24,651 bases of DNA from a virus. The stretch's first letter is position 1, and each line of letters begins with the position of its first letter. Shown here piece by piece: positions 4,264 to 13,800 of the stretch. The position numbers and the translations under genes were made by a program. The notes under the pieces are model-generated. The model saw nothing but the letters and a program-made list of their open reading frames with translations. It searched no databases and was not told where the DNA came from. The stretch is from IMG/VR virus record IMGVR_UViG_3300008448_009629, positions 1 through 24,651 of that record; one strand, written 5' to 3'.

Positions 4264-6156
4264 ATGGACTATTCCGAGCAGGCGCAACAGTGGTTCGACA
4301 AGGACCGTAGCGATCCTCACCTGGCCGTCGTTGAGCGAGTTAAGGGTACGCTCGACAGCCAGCAGGCACGCCGCGAAAGTGTGCGCCGTTGCCAGCAAAT
4401 CTACGGCGTGGACTTGTCTGCGTACGGAATGGCCCCGGATGCAACCATCGACCGTCGCTTCAGCATCAACAACCTGAAGAACAGCATCGACACGCTGGCT
4501 GCCAAGATTAGCCGGGTCAAGACGCTTCCCTACGCGGTCACGAGCGGCGGCGACTACATGCAGCGCCGCCGTGCCGAGAAGCTCTCTCGCTTCGTCGAGG
4601 GTGCCTTCGAGGACACGAACTTCTACACCAAGTCGATGAGCGTCGACCTGGGTACGCTCGTCGATGGTACTGGCTGCGCCAAGGTCACGTCCAACAACGG
4701 GCAGCTTCAGCTCGAAGTCGTCCCGATGCTCGACCTGTTCGTCTCGGATGCCGAGGCGCGCTACGGCCAGCCGCGTAACCTCATCCAGCGGCATCTCATC
4801 GACCGCAACGTCGTCATGCATCTCTACGGGGATAGCGAAGGCGATGGCCTCGTAGGCTCTCGCTCCTTCCGCCGCTCCAGCATCCAAGACGTGTCGAACC
4901 CCACCGACACGGAGATGGCTCAGTTCGTCATCAACTCTGGCTCGGACCTGGTCTACGTCTACGAAGCCTGGCACCTGCCGTCTGGCCCTGGTGCCGATGA
5001 CGGCGAGCACATCGTCTGCATCGAGAACGCTACGCTGCTTCGCGAGAAGTGGACGCGCGACACGTTCCCCTTTGCCTTCCAGCGCCGCAACGTACCGCTC
5101 GTTGGCTTCTGGGGGTCGTCTGCCGTGTTCGAGTTTGGCCCTGCGCAAGAGGAGCACAACCGGCTCTCTCACAAGCTCCAGCAGGCGCACAACATCATGG
5201 GCGGCTCGCATATCATCATGCAAGCCGGCACCCTCGGCAAGACCGTGTCGCTCGACAACGGCATCGGCACCATCATCGAGTACCTGCCCGGTGGCTCGCC
5301 TCCGATGACGTTCAACCCTGACCCGGTGAACCCGCAGACCTACGCCTATCGCTCCAGCATCCCGCAGGAGATTAACCAGGGCCTCGGTCTGTCGAACATG
5401 AGCGCCAACTCGGAGCTTCCTGCGGGTCTCCGAGCAGCTTCGGGCAAGGCTCTCCAGGTCTACGAGGACTTTGAGTCGGAGCGCCTGCACGTCTTTCACA
5501 AGCTGCACGAGCAGTTCGCCCTCGACGTGGCCAAGCTCTTCATCGCGGAAGCCGAAAGCATGTTGGCTGCCGACATCGACGTGGCCGTCGCCCGCCCCAC
5601 CAAGAGCACCCTTGAGGAGCTGTCTTGGTCGGAGGTGCGCATGGACCAGCGCGAGTACCGCTTGCGCATGTACCCCATCTCGAACCTCTCGCGGCAGCCG
5701 TCTGCCAAGTTCGAGCAGATTCTCTCCATGGCCCAGTTTGGCCTCGCCGACAAGCCGACGCTTCGTCGCCTGCTCGACATGCCAGACATCGACGCCGAGG
5801 AAGACCTCGCGAACGCCCCGCGCGACGCCGTCGACATGCAACTCTACGAGATGGTTGAGTCGCGTCGCTACGTTGCGCCGTCTCAGTACATCGACCCACT
5901 GATGGCGCAAGAGCGAGCCAAGCTCTTTATCGCCAAGTGCATGGTCGACAAAGTTCCGCAGAAGAAGCTGGACCTTGTCGCCCAGTACATCGAAGAGTGC
6001 GCGGCTATCATCGCCGCTATGCAGGCACCGGAGCAGGCGGCTCCAGTCCCGCAAGCGCCTCCCACTGGTGAGCAGACCGGTGAGATGGCTCAGGTTGCCG
6101 CCCCAATGGCCGGGGAGGGCGCTGCTCCGCCCAACCCTGCCTCTATGGGAGTGTAG
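4264..6156 (+). CDS. Portal protein (head-tail connector)
   Basis: This 630-residue protein would form the dodecameric ring at the capsid vertex through which the terminase pumps DNA. Recognition rests on position right after terL, length, and the motif region around residues 373-410 (GLGLSNMSANSELPAG, then SGKALQVYEDFESERL), which matches the pattern seen in podoviral portals where a helical stem region carries an A-L-x-x-Y-E-D-x-x-S/E-R signature. An upstream helix (QEEHNRLSHKLQQAH) is also typical. The last 45 residues are Pro, Ala and Gln rich and probably disordered. The ATG at 4264 is the only possible ATG in frame; it lacks a good ribosome site, and an out-of-frame ATG at 4257 with a nearer AGG starts a 17-codon frame that overlaps it. 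Confidence 0.85.
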   Translation: MDYSEQAQQWFDKDRSDPHLAVVERVKGTLDSQQARRESVRRCQQIYGVDLSAYGMAPDATIDRRFSINNLKNSIDTLAAKISRVKTLPYAVTSGGDYMQRRRAEKLSRFVEGAFEDTNFYTKSMSVDLGTLVDGTGCAKVTSNNGQLQLEVVPMLDLFVSDAEARYGQPRNLIQRHLIDRNVVMHLYGDSEGDGLVGSRSFRRSSIQDVSNPTDTEMAQFVINSGSDLVYVYEAWHLPSGPGADDGEHIVCIENATLLREKWTRDTFPFAFQRRNVPLVGFWGSSAVFEFGPAQEEHNRLSHKLQQAHNIMGGSHIIMQAGTLGKTVSLDNGIGTIIEYLPGGSPPMTFNPDPVNPQTYAYRSSIPQEINQGLGLSNMSANSELPAGLRAASGKALQVYEDFESERLHVFHKLHEQFALDVAKLFIAEAESMLAADIDVAVARPTKSTLEELSWSEVRMDQREYRLRMYPISNLSRQPSAKFEQILSMAQFGLADKPTLRRLLDMPDIDAEEDLANAPRDAVDMQLYEMVESRRYVAPSQYIDPLMAQERAKLFIAKCMVDKVPQKKLDLVAQYIEECAAIIAAMQAPEQAAPVPQAPPTGEQTGEMAQVAAPMAGEGAAPPNPASMGV

Positions 6157-6157
6157 C

Positions 6158-7177
6158 ATGAGCGATTTCACTGGTTCTGAGGCTGTGGATACGGGTGAGG
6201 GCTCGGCTGAGCCCGTTGCACACGCTGATTTGGTTGCTGCCGCGCGCTCGGCGATGGACGATGCAGAGGCTACGCCTGCCCGCGTGGCCGCAGATGCCCT
6301 CGAAGACCTCGCCGATGGCAGTGAGACCGCCGAAGAGGAGGCCGCTCAGGCCAAGCCGGCCAAAGCCAAGCCCGTCCAGGCTGCCGACGATGACATCGAC
6401 CCTCGTGAAGTCATCCGAAGCCGCATGGAAAAGGCCCGTGCGGCCAAGCACGCCAAGGCGGAGGCTCGTCGCCAAGCCGATATGGCGGAGCGCTTGCGTG
6501 AATATCAACAGATGCAGGCTGAGCGCGCCCCGCAGGTCTCTCAGTTCGACGTGGATGGCTTCAAGGCGAAGCTCAAGACCTCCCCGCTGACGGCTTTGCA
6601 GGATTTGGGCATCAACCTGGACGAGTTTACCCAGGCTGCGCTTGAGGAGAACACGCCGCAGTCGAAGATGCTTGCCCAGATGCAGGCGCTTCAGGCCAAG
6701 ATTGACGCTTTCGAGCGCCAGCAGCAGGAAGCGGAGCACGCGGCGCGGCAAAAGCACGAGGAAGCCGAGACCCTGCGCGAACAGCAGGAGTTTTGCTCGA
6801 TGATCACGAGCGAAGACTACCCTTCGCTCTACGAGTGGTTCTCGGATGACCCGTACGCACTCGTTCGTGAGGCGGAAGGCGTTGCCCGTGAGTTCTTGTC
6901 GCGTGGCGGAGACCCGGATGAACTCGGCGACGAGGACATCGCGTGGTTTCTTGAGCAAAAGTACGGGAAGAAGCTGGGTGCCATCAAGGGCAAGAGCGCG
7001 GCCAAGGCGTCTGCGCAGCCCGCGCCAGCAACTTCCAAACCCCGGTCGCCCTCCCAGGCGTCTGCATCGGAAACGCGACTCGGGGGTCCAAAGAATCTCT
7101 ATGACATGAGCCGGGACGAGCAGACGGCCATGCTCATCGAGGTGGCCCGTCAAGAGATGCACAAGTCAGCAAACTAA
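6158..7177 (+). CDS. Capsid assembly scaffolding protein
   Basis: A 339-residue, highly charged, helical protein placed between portal and major capsid gene, which is the classic scaffold position. The N-terminus is acidic and Ala-rich; residues about 85-120 are a strongly charged helix (REVIRSRMEKARAAKHAKAE), followed by Gln/Glu coiled-coil segments (MQALQAKIDAFERQQQEAEH). The C-terminal 60 residues are basic and Pro/Ser rich before a last helix, matching the usual scaffold contact with the capsid shell. The start at 6158 lies one base after the portal stop with GGGAG upstream; an open frame reaching back to 5975 is only overlap into the portal gene. The sequence itself is low in specific motifs, so the call leans on position. 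Confidence 0.8.
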   Translation: MSDFTGSEAVDTGEGSAEPVAHADLVAAARSAMDDAEATPARVAADALEDLADGSETAEEEAAQAKPAKAKPVQAADDDIDPREVIRSRMEKARAAKHAKAEARRQADMAERLREYQQMQAERAPQVSQFDVDGFKAKLKTSPLTALQDLGINLDEFTQAALEENTPQSKMLAQMQALQAKIDAFERQQQEAEHAARQKHEEAETLREQQEFCSMITSEDYPSLYEWFSDDPYALVREAEGVAREFLSRGGDPDELGDEDIAWFLEQKYGKKLGAIKGKSAAKASAQPAPATSKPRSPSQASASETRLGGPKNLYDMSRDEQTAMLIEVARQEMHKSAN

Positions 7178-7186
7178 GGAACAGTC

Positions 7187-8506
7187 ATGCCTATCTCCAG
7201 CAACGTCACCGCAATCAACGCAGTCCTCAAGCTCCTCTACAAGAAGGGCGTCCCGAACCTCTCGTACAACAAGCAGGCTCTTCTCCAGAAGATTCCGGTT
7301 GTTCAAGACTTCACGGGTGAGAAGAAGGTTCTCGCGCTCCAGACCACCAACCCGCAAGGCTTTGGTGCGGACTTCGCCCGCGCGTTCTCGCACGCCGACA
7401 GCGCCGAGGTTTACAAGCGCTTCGAGCTGTTCCGCGTGCAGCACTACGGCTTCGCGCAGGTCTCTGGCGAAGTCATGCGTACGGCGGTTGACCCCGGCTC
7501 GCTCGTGAACGTGTGGCGCAACCGCACGGAGAGCGTCGTTCGCGGTATGCAGAACAGCGCCGGCCGCCTCCTGTACGGCTCCGGCACTGGCCGTATCGGT
7601 GCGGTGAGCGCGGCTGCGGGTGGCTTGGTTTCGACCGTTACGCTTGCCACGTCGGCGGACATTGCCAACTTTGAAGAGGGCATGTACATCACGATGTACA
7701 CGGCGGAGGACTTCGGCGCTTCGTACGTCGATTTCGCGACCGGCCTTGCGGCTACCACTTTCAGCTCCGCGAACATGGTTCGTAAGGTCACTGCGGTCAC
7801 GCGCGACCTCGCGGCTGGCTCGGCTACTCTTACGCTGGACACGACCGCGAACTGGCCGGCTAGCGCTATCATCGTCCGCGACGGCGACGGTATCAACTAC
7901 AGCGCTGGCGCGACGAGCTACGACACCAACGCTCGCTCGATGGCCGGTATCAAGCAGTGGATTTCGGGCAGCCTCATTGGCACGCCGCCCTACGGCAACA
8001 CGCTCTTCGGCCTCAACCGTTCGAGCGACAAGGTCCGCCTCGGCGGCTCGGTCCTCAACGGCTCTGGTCTCAACATGGTCGAGGCCCTCCAAACCCTTGA
8101 GAGCAACATCCTCTTTCAAGGCATGGGCTACCCCACGGCCATTGCGGCCAACACGCTCGACATCGCCAACCTCAAGAAGTCGGCGCTCTCTGACGTTATC
8201 CGCATCCCGGCGCAAGACCCGAAGCAGAACCTCAATTTTCAGTCGGTAGTGTTCATCGGCCAGAACGGCCCCATCCCGTTCGTGGAAGACCCCTTCTGCC
8301 CGCGTGGCGAGGCGTACATGCTCAACCTCCCGTCGTGGAGCCTCTCCACGGCTCCTGGCGGCATGTTCCAGCTCGTCGACTGGGACGGCGTGAACTTCCT
8401 CCGCCTCACCAACGAGGACCAGTACCAGGCGCGCTTCGCCTCGTACTACCAGCTCGGCTGCGACAACCCCGGCTCGAACGGCTACGTCTACAACTGGGGT
8501 GCCTGA
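7187..8506 (+). CDS. Major capsid protein
   Basis: A 439-residue protein that would build the icosahedral shell. It follows the scaffold with a good ribosome site (TAAGGA) six bases upstream. The N-terminus (INAVLKLLYKKGVPNLSYNK, then PLL-like ALLQKIP) and the run FARAFSHADSAEVYKRFELF with HYGFAQVSGEVMR fit the HK97-fold capsid family common in uncultured podovirus-like phages, in which an early helix is followed by the E-loop and spine helix. The later GRLLYGSGTGRIGAVS segment is also typical of that family. Gene codons are the most biased to G and C in the window, as expected for the most expressed virion protein. A short inverted repeat (TAGGC-CCA-GCCTA, 8507-8519) follows the stop. Confidence 0.88.
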   Translation: MPISSNVTAINAVLKLLYKKGVPNLSYNKQALLQKIPVVQDFTGEKKVLALQTTNPQGFGADFARAFSHADSAEVYKRFELFRVQHYGFAQVSGEVMRTAVDPGSLVNVWRNRTESVVRGMQNSAGRLLYGSGTGRIGAVSAAAGGLVSTVTLATSADIANFEEGMYITMYTAEDFGASYVDFATGLAATTFSSANMVRKVTAVTRDLAAGSATLTLDTTANWPASAIIVRDGDGINYSAGATSYDTNARSMAGIKQWISGSLIGTPPYGNTLFGLNRSSDKVRLGGSVLNGSGLNMVEALQTLESNILFQGMGYPTAIAANTLDIANLKKSALSDVIRIPAQDPKQNLNFQSVVFIGQNGPIPFVEDPFCPRGEAYMLNLPSWSLSTAPGGMFQLVDWDGVNFLRLTNEDQYQARFASYYQLGCDNPGSNGYVYNWGA

Positions 8507-8533
8507 TAGGCCCAGCCTAGAAAGGAAAAGGCC

Positions 8534-9445
8534 ATGCAAGGTACTGCACTTCGGTCCCAGTTGCGGACCAATGTTCCTGGCTTCACGTCGACTGTGGGTA
8601 CGCTCACGGTCGACGGAAGCGGCGTTCCCGCTGTCGGCGTCGGGAAGAACTTCACGGTCGGCCGTGGCGTTCTCTCGGTCACGCTTGGCAGCAGCCCCGT
8701 CATTGTCGGTGGCGTTACCGGGACGTACACGAACGTCCCGATCACGACAGCGAATGGCACCGATGGGTTCTGCTCGCTGACGCTTACCAGTACGGCCGTT
8801 ACGGCCGTTACGGTCACGGCGCCTGGCACGAACTACACCGCTGCTGCGACGATGAACGTGGCGGTCGGCTCGCTCTTCTGGACCTCTGGGTCCATCTCGG
8901 GCACGTCTGGTCTGACGAACGGGACGTACTTCGTTCCGATCAACAGCACGAGTGGCCAGGGCATGATCGCGCGTGTCGTGGTGGCGGGCAACGTCATCTC
9001 GACCGTCACGGTCAATCCGGCGACGACGGCTGGTACGGCGGTTGGCTCGAACTACGGTACGAGCGTCATCACCTACAACCTGCCGGCGGACGCGCTCTAC
9101 TCGGGCTCTCCGGCCATCACGAGCGCGTTTACGCTGACCCCGAACCCGGTCATTACTGGTGGGACTCTCACGACCGTCGTCACCGGTAACTTCTCGGTCA
9201 TCTACGCGGGCCGCGTGTTCTCGACGGTGGCTGGCCTGGCGACGCCCATGGTGAAGCCCGGCAACACCTTCTTCACCGTTGGCTACCGCTACGGTGGGCA
9301 GACCTACGCGAACTTCACCACGCTCAAGAACGTCACGTCCGGAACCCCGAACGTTGCTGACTTGACTGGCTCGTCGGCTACCCCGTCGAGTGGTGACGGC
9401 TTCGCGTTCCAGATCATCTCGACCGATACCGAGGTAACGGTCTGA
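8534..9445 (+). CDS. Beta-rich virion protein, probable capsid decoration or head fibre
   Basis: A 303-residue protein dominated by Thr, Val, Gly and Ser, all signs of a beta structure. Its position directly after the capsid gene and its composition suggest a cement or decoration protein on the head. The stretch AVTAVTVTAPGTNYTAAATM (about residues 89-108) resembles the G-x-N/G-Y repeat motif that recurs in phage decoration and fibre proteins, and a looser copy follows around VISTVTVNPATTAGTAVGSNYG. The start is supported by GAAAGGAAAAGG just upstream. A 9-base tandem repeat TACGGCCGT lies at 8791-8808 and encodes the TAVTAV run. No signal peptide is present. A minor tail protein is the alternative. 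Confidence 0.6.
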   Translation: MQGTALRSQLRTNVPGFTSTVGTLTVDGSGVPAVGVGKNFTVGRGVLSVTLGSSPVIVGGVTGTYTNVPITTANGTDGFCSLTLTSTAVTAVTVTAPGTNYTAAATMNVAVGSLFWTSGSISGTSGLTNGTYFVPINSTSGQGMIARVVVAGNVISTVTVNPATTAGTAVGSNYGTSVITYNLPADALYSGSPAITSAFTLTPNPVITGGTLTTVVTGNFSVIYAGRVFSTVAGLATPMVKPGNTFFTVGYRYGGQTYANFTTLKNVTSGTPNVADLTGSSATPSSGDGFAFQIISTDTEVTV

Positions 9446-9675
9446 TGAAGGGCAAAGGCCTGCTCATCGCCATGCTCGGCAAGGGCAAGGGCGGCGGTAT
9501 GGACGAGGAGGAAGGCCCCTCCTCGTCCAAGATGGAGTCGGACGGTCCTTCGCCTGACAAGGTGAAGCTGTTCCGCAAGATGCGGAAGGCGTTCCAGTCC
9601 GGCGATGACGAGGGCGGAGCCATGGCGTTCGAGGCGCTTGCCTCAATGTGTGGCGACGAGTACGAAGACGACTGA
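9445..9675 (+). CDS. Small charged hypothetical protein in the head operon
   Basis: A 76-residue protein that begins with a basic Lys/Gly segment (MKGKGLLIAMLGKGKGGG), continues with an acidic Ser-rich linker (DEEEGPSSSKMESDGPSPDK) and ends in one helix (VKLFRKMRKAFQSGDDEGGA) and an acidic tail. It shares a base with the decoration gene stop (TGATG), so translation is probably coupled. Small genes at this place between capsid and adaptor are common in podoviruses but differ widely; I do not recognise this one. Its two-charge layout would suit a small scaffold-like or DNA-contact role, which is speculation. Confidence 0.65.
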   Translation: MKGKGLLIAMLGKGKGGGMDEEEGPSSSKMESDGPSPDKVKLFRKMRKAFQSGDDEGGAMAFEALASMCGDEYEDD

Positions 9676-9692
9676 AAGGATAAGGGTTCACC

Positions 9693-10436
9693 ATGGCTCG
9701 CATGAGAACACTCGCTCAACTCCGCGAGGAGGTACGACAGCGTGCGGACATGGTGAACTCTGCCTTCGTCACGAACGCAGAAGTCGACCGCTGCATCAAC
9801 GAGAGCTGGGCGCACATGTACGACCAGCTTCTCGCAACCGGCGAGGACTACTACCTGAAGTACGTCGACATCCCATCGGCGACTTCAGGTGGCATCTTCC
9901 AGTTTGGTACACGCACCGCCTCGTCTGGCGGTCTGGCGACCGACGTTTACCAAGTTCGCGGTGTAGATGCGATTTACTCCGACAACTGCACGGTCAACCT
10001 GCCCAGGTTCAACTGGGAAGAGCGCAACATCTACTCGGCGACGCCTGCGCTGACGCCGTACTACCCCATCATCGCGTACCGCGTCATCCAAGACCCGGTC
10101 TCGCAGAACGACGCCATCGAGATCATCCCGAACAACTCGAACGGCATCACTAACCTGCGTGTTTGGTATTACCCTAACCCGAAGTACCTAACGATAGACG
10201 CCGACTCGATTGATGGCCGCTCCGGCTGGGAGGAATGGGTAGTGATTGACGCGGCGACGAAGCTCCTCGCGAAGGAAGAGAGCGACACGTCGCAGCTCGA
10301 ACGCCAGGCTGCCCGCATCTGGGCACGAGTGATGACCGTTGCGCAGAACCGTGATGCCGGTCAGTCTAAGCGGATTACGGACGTGAGCTACAACTCCGGC
10401 ATGTGGCCGTGGTCTGCGGGATTCCCGCGACGATAA
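9693..10436 (+). CDS. Head-tail adaptor protein (T7 gp11-like position)
   Basis: A 247-residue protein expected to bind below the portal ring and connect it to the tail nozzle. The N-terminal part (LAQLREEVRQRADMVNSAFV, then TNAEVDRCINESWAHMYDQL) matches the widespread phage pattern of a helix rich in Arg/Glu followed by a Met-x-N-S-x-F-V and an E-x-x-x-x-I-N segment found in podoviral adaptor or gp4-like proteins. The central part is beta-rich with several Tyr; the C-terminal third is helical (EEWVVIDAATKLLAKEESD). It starts after TGAAAGGATAAGG and precedes the nozzle gene by one small gene. Whether it is closer to T7 gp11 or P22 gp4 cannot be settled by eye. Confidence 0.65.
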   Translation: MARMRTLAQLREEVRQRADMVNSAFVTNAEVDRCINESWAHMYDQLLATGEDYYLKYVDIPSATSGGIFQFGTRTASSGGLATDVYQVRGVDAIYSDNCTVNLPRFNWEERNIYSATPALTPYYPIIAYRVIQDPVSQNDAIEIIPNNSNGITNLRVWYYPNPKYLTIDADSIDGRSGWEEWVVIDAATKLLAKEESDTSQLERQAARIWARVMTVAQNRDAGQSKRITDVSYNSGMWPWSAGFPRR

Positions 10437-10448
10437 CAGGAGGGTGCG

Positions 10449-10868
10449 ATGCCGAAGCAGGACAAGCCGTCTCAGTTCCTTGCTCGCGACGCCAAAGACC
10501 CGCTGGCCAACGCGGTGCAGGAGTCGCTTGCGCAGGTCACGAAGAGCCTCCGGCAGCAGCCACCGCCCAAGCAGCTCGTTAGCTCCTTGTCAAAGCAAAC
10601 GCCTGACCAGGGTATCACGTTCAAGCCTGGCCAGATTGTCGACATCCCGCATGGACTTGGCCGTAACGCGGCTGGCTTCAACATCGCCAAGGTCGTGACC
10701 GACACGCCCAACGCGAGCAGCGCCCCATATGCTGCTCCGAACCTGCAAGTGGTTGAAGTTCCTGGCCCACTAGGGCAAAAGATCATGCGTCTTCGCTACA
10801 TCGCTCCGAAGGATTCGAACGGGGATGACGTGAAGACTCCCGTGCGCCTGAATCTGGAGATTTTCTGA
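10449..10868 (+). CDS. Small virion-associated protein with HGLGR motif
   Basis: A 139-residue protein. The N-terminal half is helical and charged (ANAVQESLAQVTKSLRQQPP); the C-terminal half is a beta domain with IVDIPHGLGRNAAGFNIAKV (residues 63-82) and ends LRYIAP...VRLNLEIF. This pattern, a Pro-His-x-Leu-Gly-Arg turn, a Gly-Phe strand and a final hydrophobic strand, recurs in short phage structural proteins encoded among tail and fibre genes. A role as a tail accessory or receptor-proximal protein is plausible but unproven. The start follows AGGAGGG, and the stop overlaps the nozzle start (TGATG), so the two are likely co-translated. Confidence 0.55.
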   Translation: MPKQDKPSQFLARDAKDPLANAVQESLAQVTKSLRQQPPPKQLVSSLSKQTPDQGITFKPGQIVDIPHGLGRNAAGFNIAKVVTDTPNASSAPYAAPNLQVVEVPGPLGQKIMRLRYIAPKDSNGDDVKTPVRLNLEIF

Positions 10869-13800
10869 TGCCGACTCGCGACCAAGTGATTCAAGTGCCG
10901 TTCGTCGGCGGCATCGACGAGTACACGGACCCCGACCAACTCCAGCCTCCGGGCATGGCGGCACTTGAGAACGCGGTCGTGCGCAAGACGGGCCGTGTCG
11001 AGAAGCGCGAGGGCTTTCAGTACCTTGAGAAGTATGGCGTACCTGGCGTCCCAGCAGACTCGTTTGGGGCTTCTTCTGGACCCATCTCGCCCAACATCGA
11101 GGCGCTGGGCGTCAACAGTGGCAAAGACGGCTCCAGGCTCCTTCTTGCGTCCGACAACACGCTGTTCGAGTATGTGGGTTCCGACGCGACGCACGGCTTC
11201 CGAGACGTGAACCGCTTGCCGTCCTGCTACGGTACGCTGCATCCGATTGACGCGACTGGCGGCGAGGTCATCGAGGTCGAGTCGATGCTCGACGACGCTG
11301 GTGCATACCGTTGCACGGTGTGGGTTCTTGGCGTCCGAAACGGTCAAGACCTTACCAACGACCGGGCCATCTCGTCGCAACCGAATGGGACGCACGGCGT
11401 CTACGTCGCGGTGCAGCGCGTCAACGACGGCTCCTTCGTGCTGCCTCCCGCGCGAGTGCTTGATGCGTCTGGCGGGCCTACGAGCCGCGCCTGCGATCTT
11501 CGTATGACGAAGTGCCTCGGGACGGCAGGGAATACAAGAAACTGGGTCGTCGCGTTTAGAAGGGACTACGCAGTCATCGAAGCGTTCTTCGTTAACGCAG
11601 AAGACTGGTCCGTCTCTACTACTCGCACCCTTCTGACGCCGTTCACGGGTCGCCCGTATTGGCGGGCCTTCGACATCACTGGTGTAACGGGGCAGAGATA
11701 CTTTCTTCTGGCGTTCTGCCAGAACGACAATGCGCCATCGTCATCCGACGTCTCGTTGAGACTCGTCGAATTCGACATATCAACTGGCAACTTCTCTACT
11801 TTGTACACGATGCCAGGCGGAGTCCTGGCTAATACGAACGCCAGTGGCGTTACTCCGTACAGCGTCAACGACTGGTCGCGGTATACGCCTCGTGGCGTGG
11901 TGCTCGAAGCAAGCCCGGACCCAGTGACAGCCTCCGTAGCAGTGGCCGTGCGAACCATCTATGAGATGAACGCAGCCCCGAACTATCTCGATGGGAAGTT
12001 CGTGGCAGCCGTTGCCGACTGCTCGTCATCTTCCATTTCGATGACGGCGGACCAGTTCGCATGGCTTCATCGCGCCGCGTTCCAAACCGAAGACAGCTTT
12101 TCTCTGTTCTCGACGGCGTCGCAGTACCAGTCCAAGTACAGCGGGACCACGAGTTCGACTGGGACGGTGCTTGAGGTCGCGAACTACGGAGCCCAGACAT
12201 CCCAGGTCACAACTGTGACTGCTCGATTCGCGGACGGATCGGTTCAGACGTACCAGGCAAACATCGCTTCTCCTGGCGTTGGCGGGGCGGTCTACCAGCT
12301 TCCGGCCGTCTACAAGGGGAACCAGTCGAACGCGACCATTCTTGCGTCAGGGCTTTACCCGTCACCAGAGCATCTTTACCCGTCTACCAACATCGTTAAA
12401 GTCTCGCAGCCATGCGTGCCTGGGGCCATTAGCGTTGGAGAGGCTGCGTTCGACCAGCGCAACATAACGCGCGTGCAGCTAGGGGGAGCCCCCGGAGTGG
12501 TGTCAGTTACGCTTGCCAACACGGTGCAGTATTGTCGTCTGAACACCGGGGCTGGAGTTAGGTGCTTGGCGCTTGTCGCGTTTGGGCCAACAGGCATCCC
12601 TACTGAGGTCGACCTGTATAGCGGCGAAGGCGCTGGGAACGCGCTCGGCGCACCAGCGCTTGTCGACATTATCCTACTTGAGACTGGTGGCACTCCATAC
12701 GCAGGGCCATGGGCTGCGCCGCTCGGTGTCCCTGCCAACACCATTCAAGTGTATGACGACTTTAACAACGCCACTGGCCTCGTCTCCGGCGCTTACGTTT
12801 TTGAAGACATCGGGCTCAACACGCAGCCCACTTCGCAATCGGTCGTAGAGACTGACATCGGCGTAGAGCAGTGCGTGCATCGGTGGGACGTTGCCATCTC
12901 TGGCTCTGAGGTTGTGCTTGCCGTTTCATCCACATCCGCTGCCACGTTCAGCGGGCCAAACGGAGACGCCCCACTTGGCTATGTGAGCCCTTTCGCCAGG
13001 AGCAATTACTTCGAGGTATACCCATGGGAGTTTGCTTCCGACACGAGGCACGACCTGAACGCTTACGGGACTGGAGGGAGCAGCCCAGCTACTCCAATAT
13101 GGTGCGCTGCTGGTGGGCCGTGGCGGATGGTGGGCGGGCTAGTGCAGCTTGGCCAAAACCGTCTTGGCTGCGTGTTGATGCCATCTGGCGATGACTTCCA
13201 AAGAAGTGCGTTTTTTGTGTCGTTCACTGACGGCGGGTCCGAAGTACAGACGCTCCTTGACCCCATTGACAGTTTGCCTATCCAAACGTCGAGCGGAGTC
13301 GTGTACACTGACAACAAGGGTATATTCGTCGAGTCAATGAATATGCCTAGAATCGCGGCGGTCCCGATTAACTGCCCTCGCTTCACGTCATACGGAGACA
13401 TGCTTTGCCTTGGGGCCATCCGGCAGGGCCAGGGCGATGGCACTAACGAGGTTCACGCGCTTCAGTACACGCGCGCCGCGTCAGACTGGCGCACCATTAA
13501 AAACTGGGGCGACTACTCTGTCGTCAACGGCGGCATCGTGTCTACGTTCGATGGCTCGTCTTGCAACGAGGTGGTCTCGCTCCTCTGGCCGCAGCGAGAC
13601 CTGACGAGCATCGCGTATCCGCCAGACCCTACGAACCTGTTTACAAGGGCCTTCTCGTCGCCATACCCGATTGACTCAGCCATCTCCGCGTATTCGTTCT
13701 ACGGAGCTGGGAGCGGATATGCGCTGAGCAACATCTCAAGGCCGTGGTTCGCGTACGAAGCGGGACTCAAAAACAAGTCTGAAGGCGACGGCGTAGCCCA

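Noticed and set aside
5975-6157. N-terminal extension of the scaffold frame by 61 residues
   Set aside because: It lies inside the portal coding sequence, is Arg/Ser rich, and the ATG at 6158 has its own GGGAG site.
4252-6171. A 639-residue open frame on the - strand across the portal gene
   Set aside because: It mirrors the portal gene codon for codon, is rich in Arg, Leu and Val as antisense of GC-rich genes is, and has no ribosome site. It is a shadow, as are the long - strand frames at 7166-8539, 14912-15520, 16585-17949, 18450-19502 and 19896-21182.
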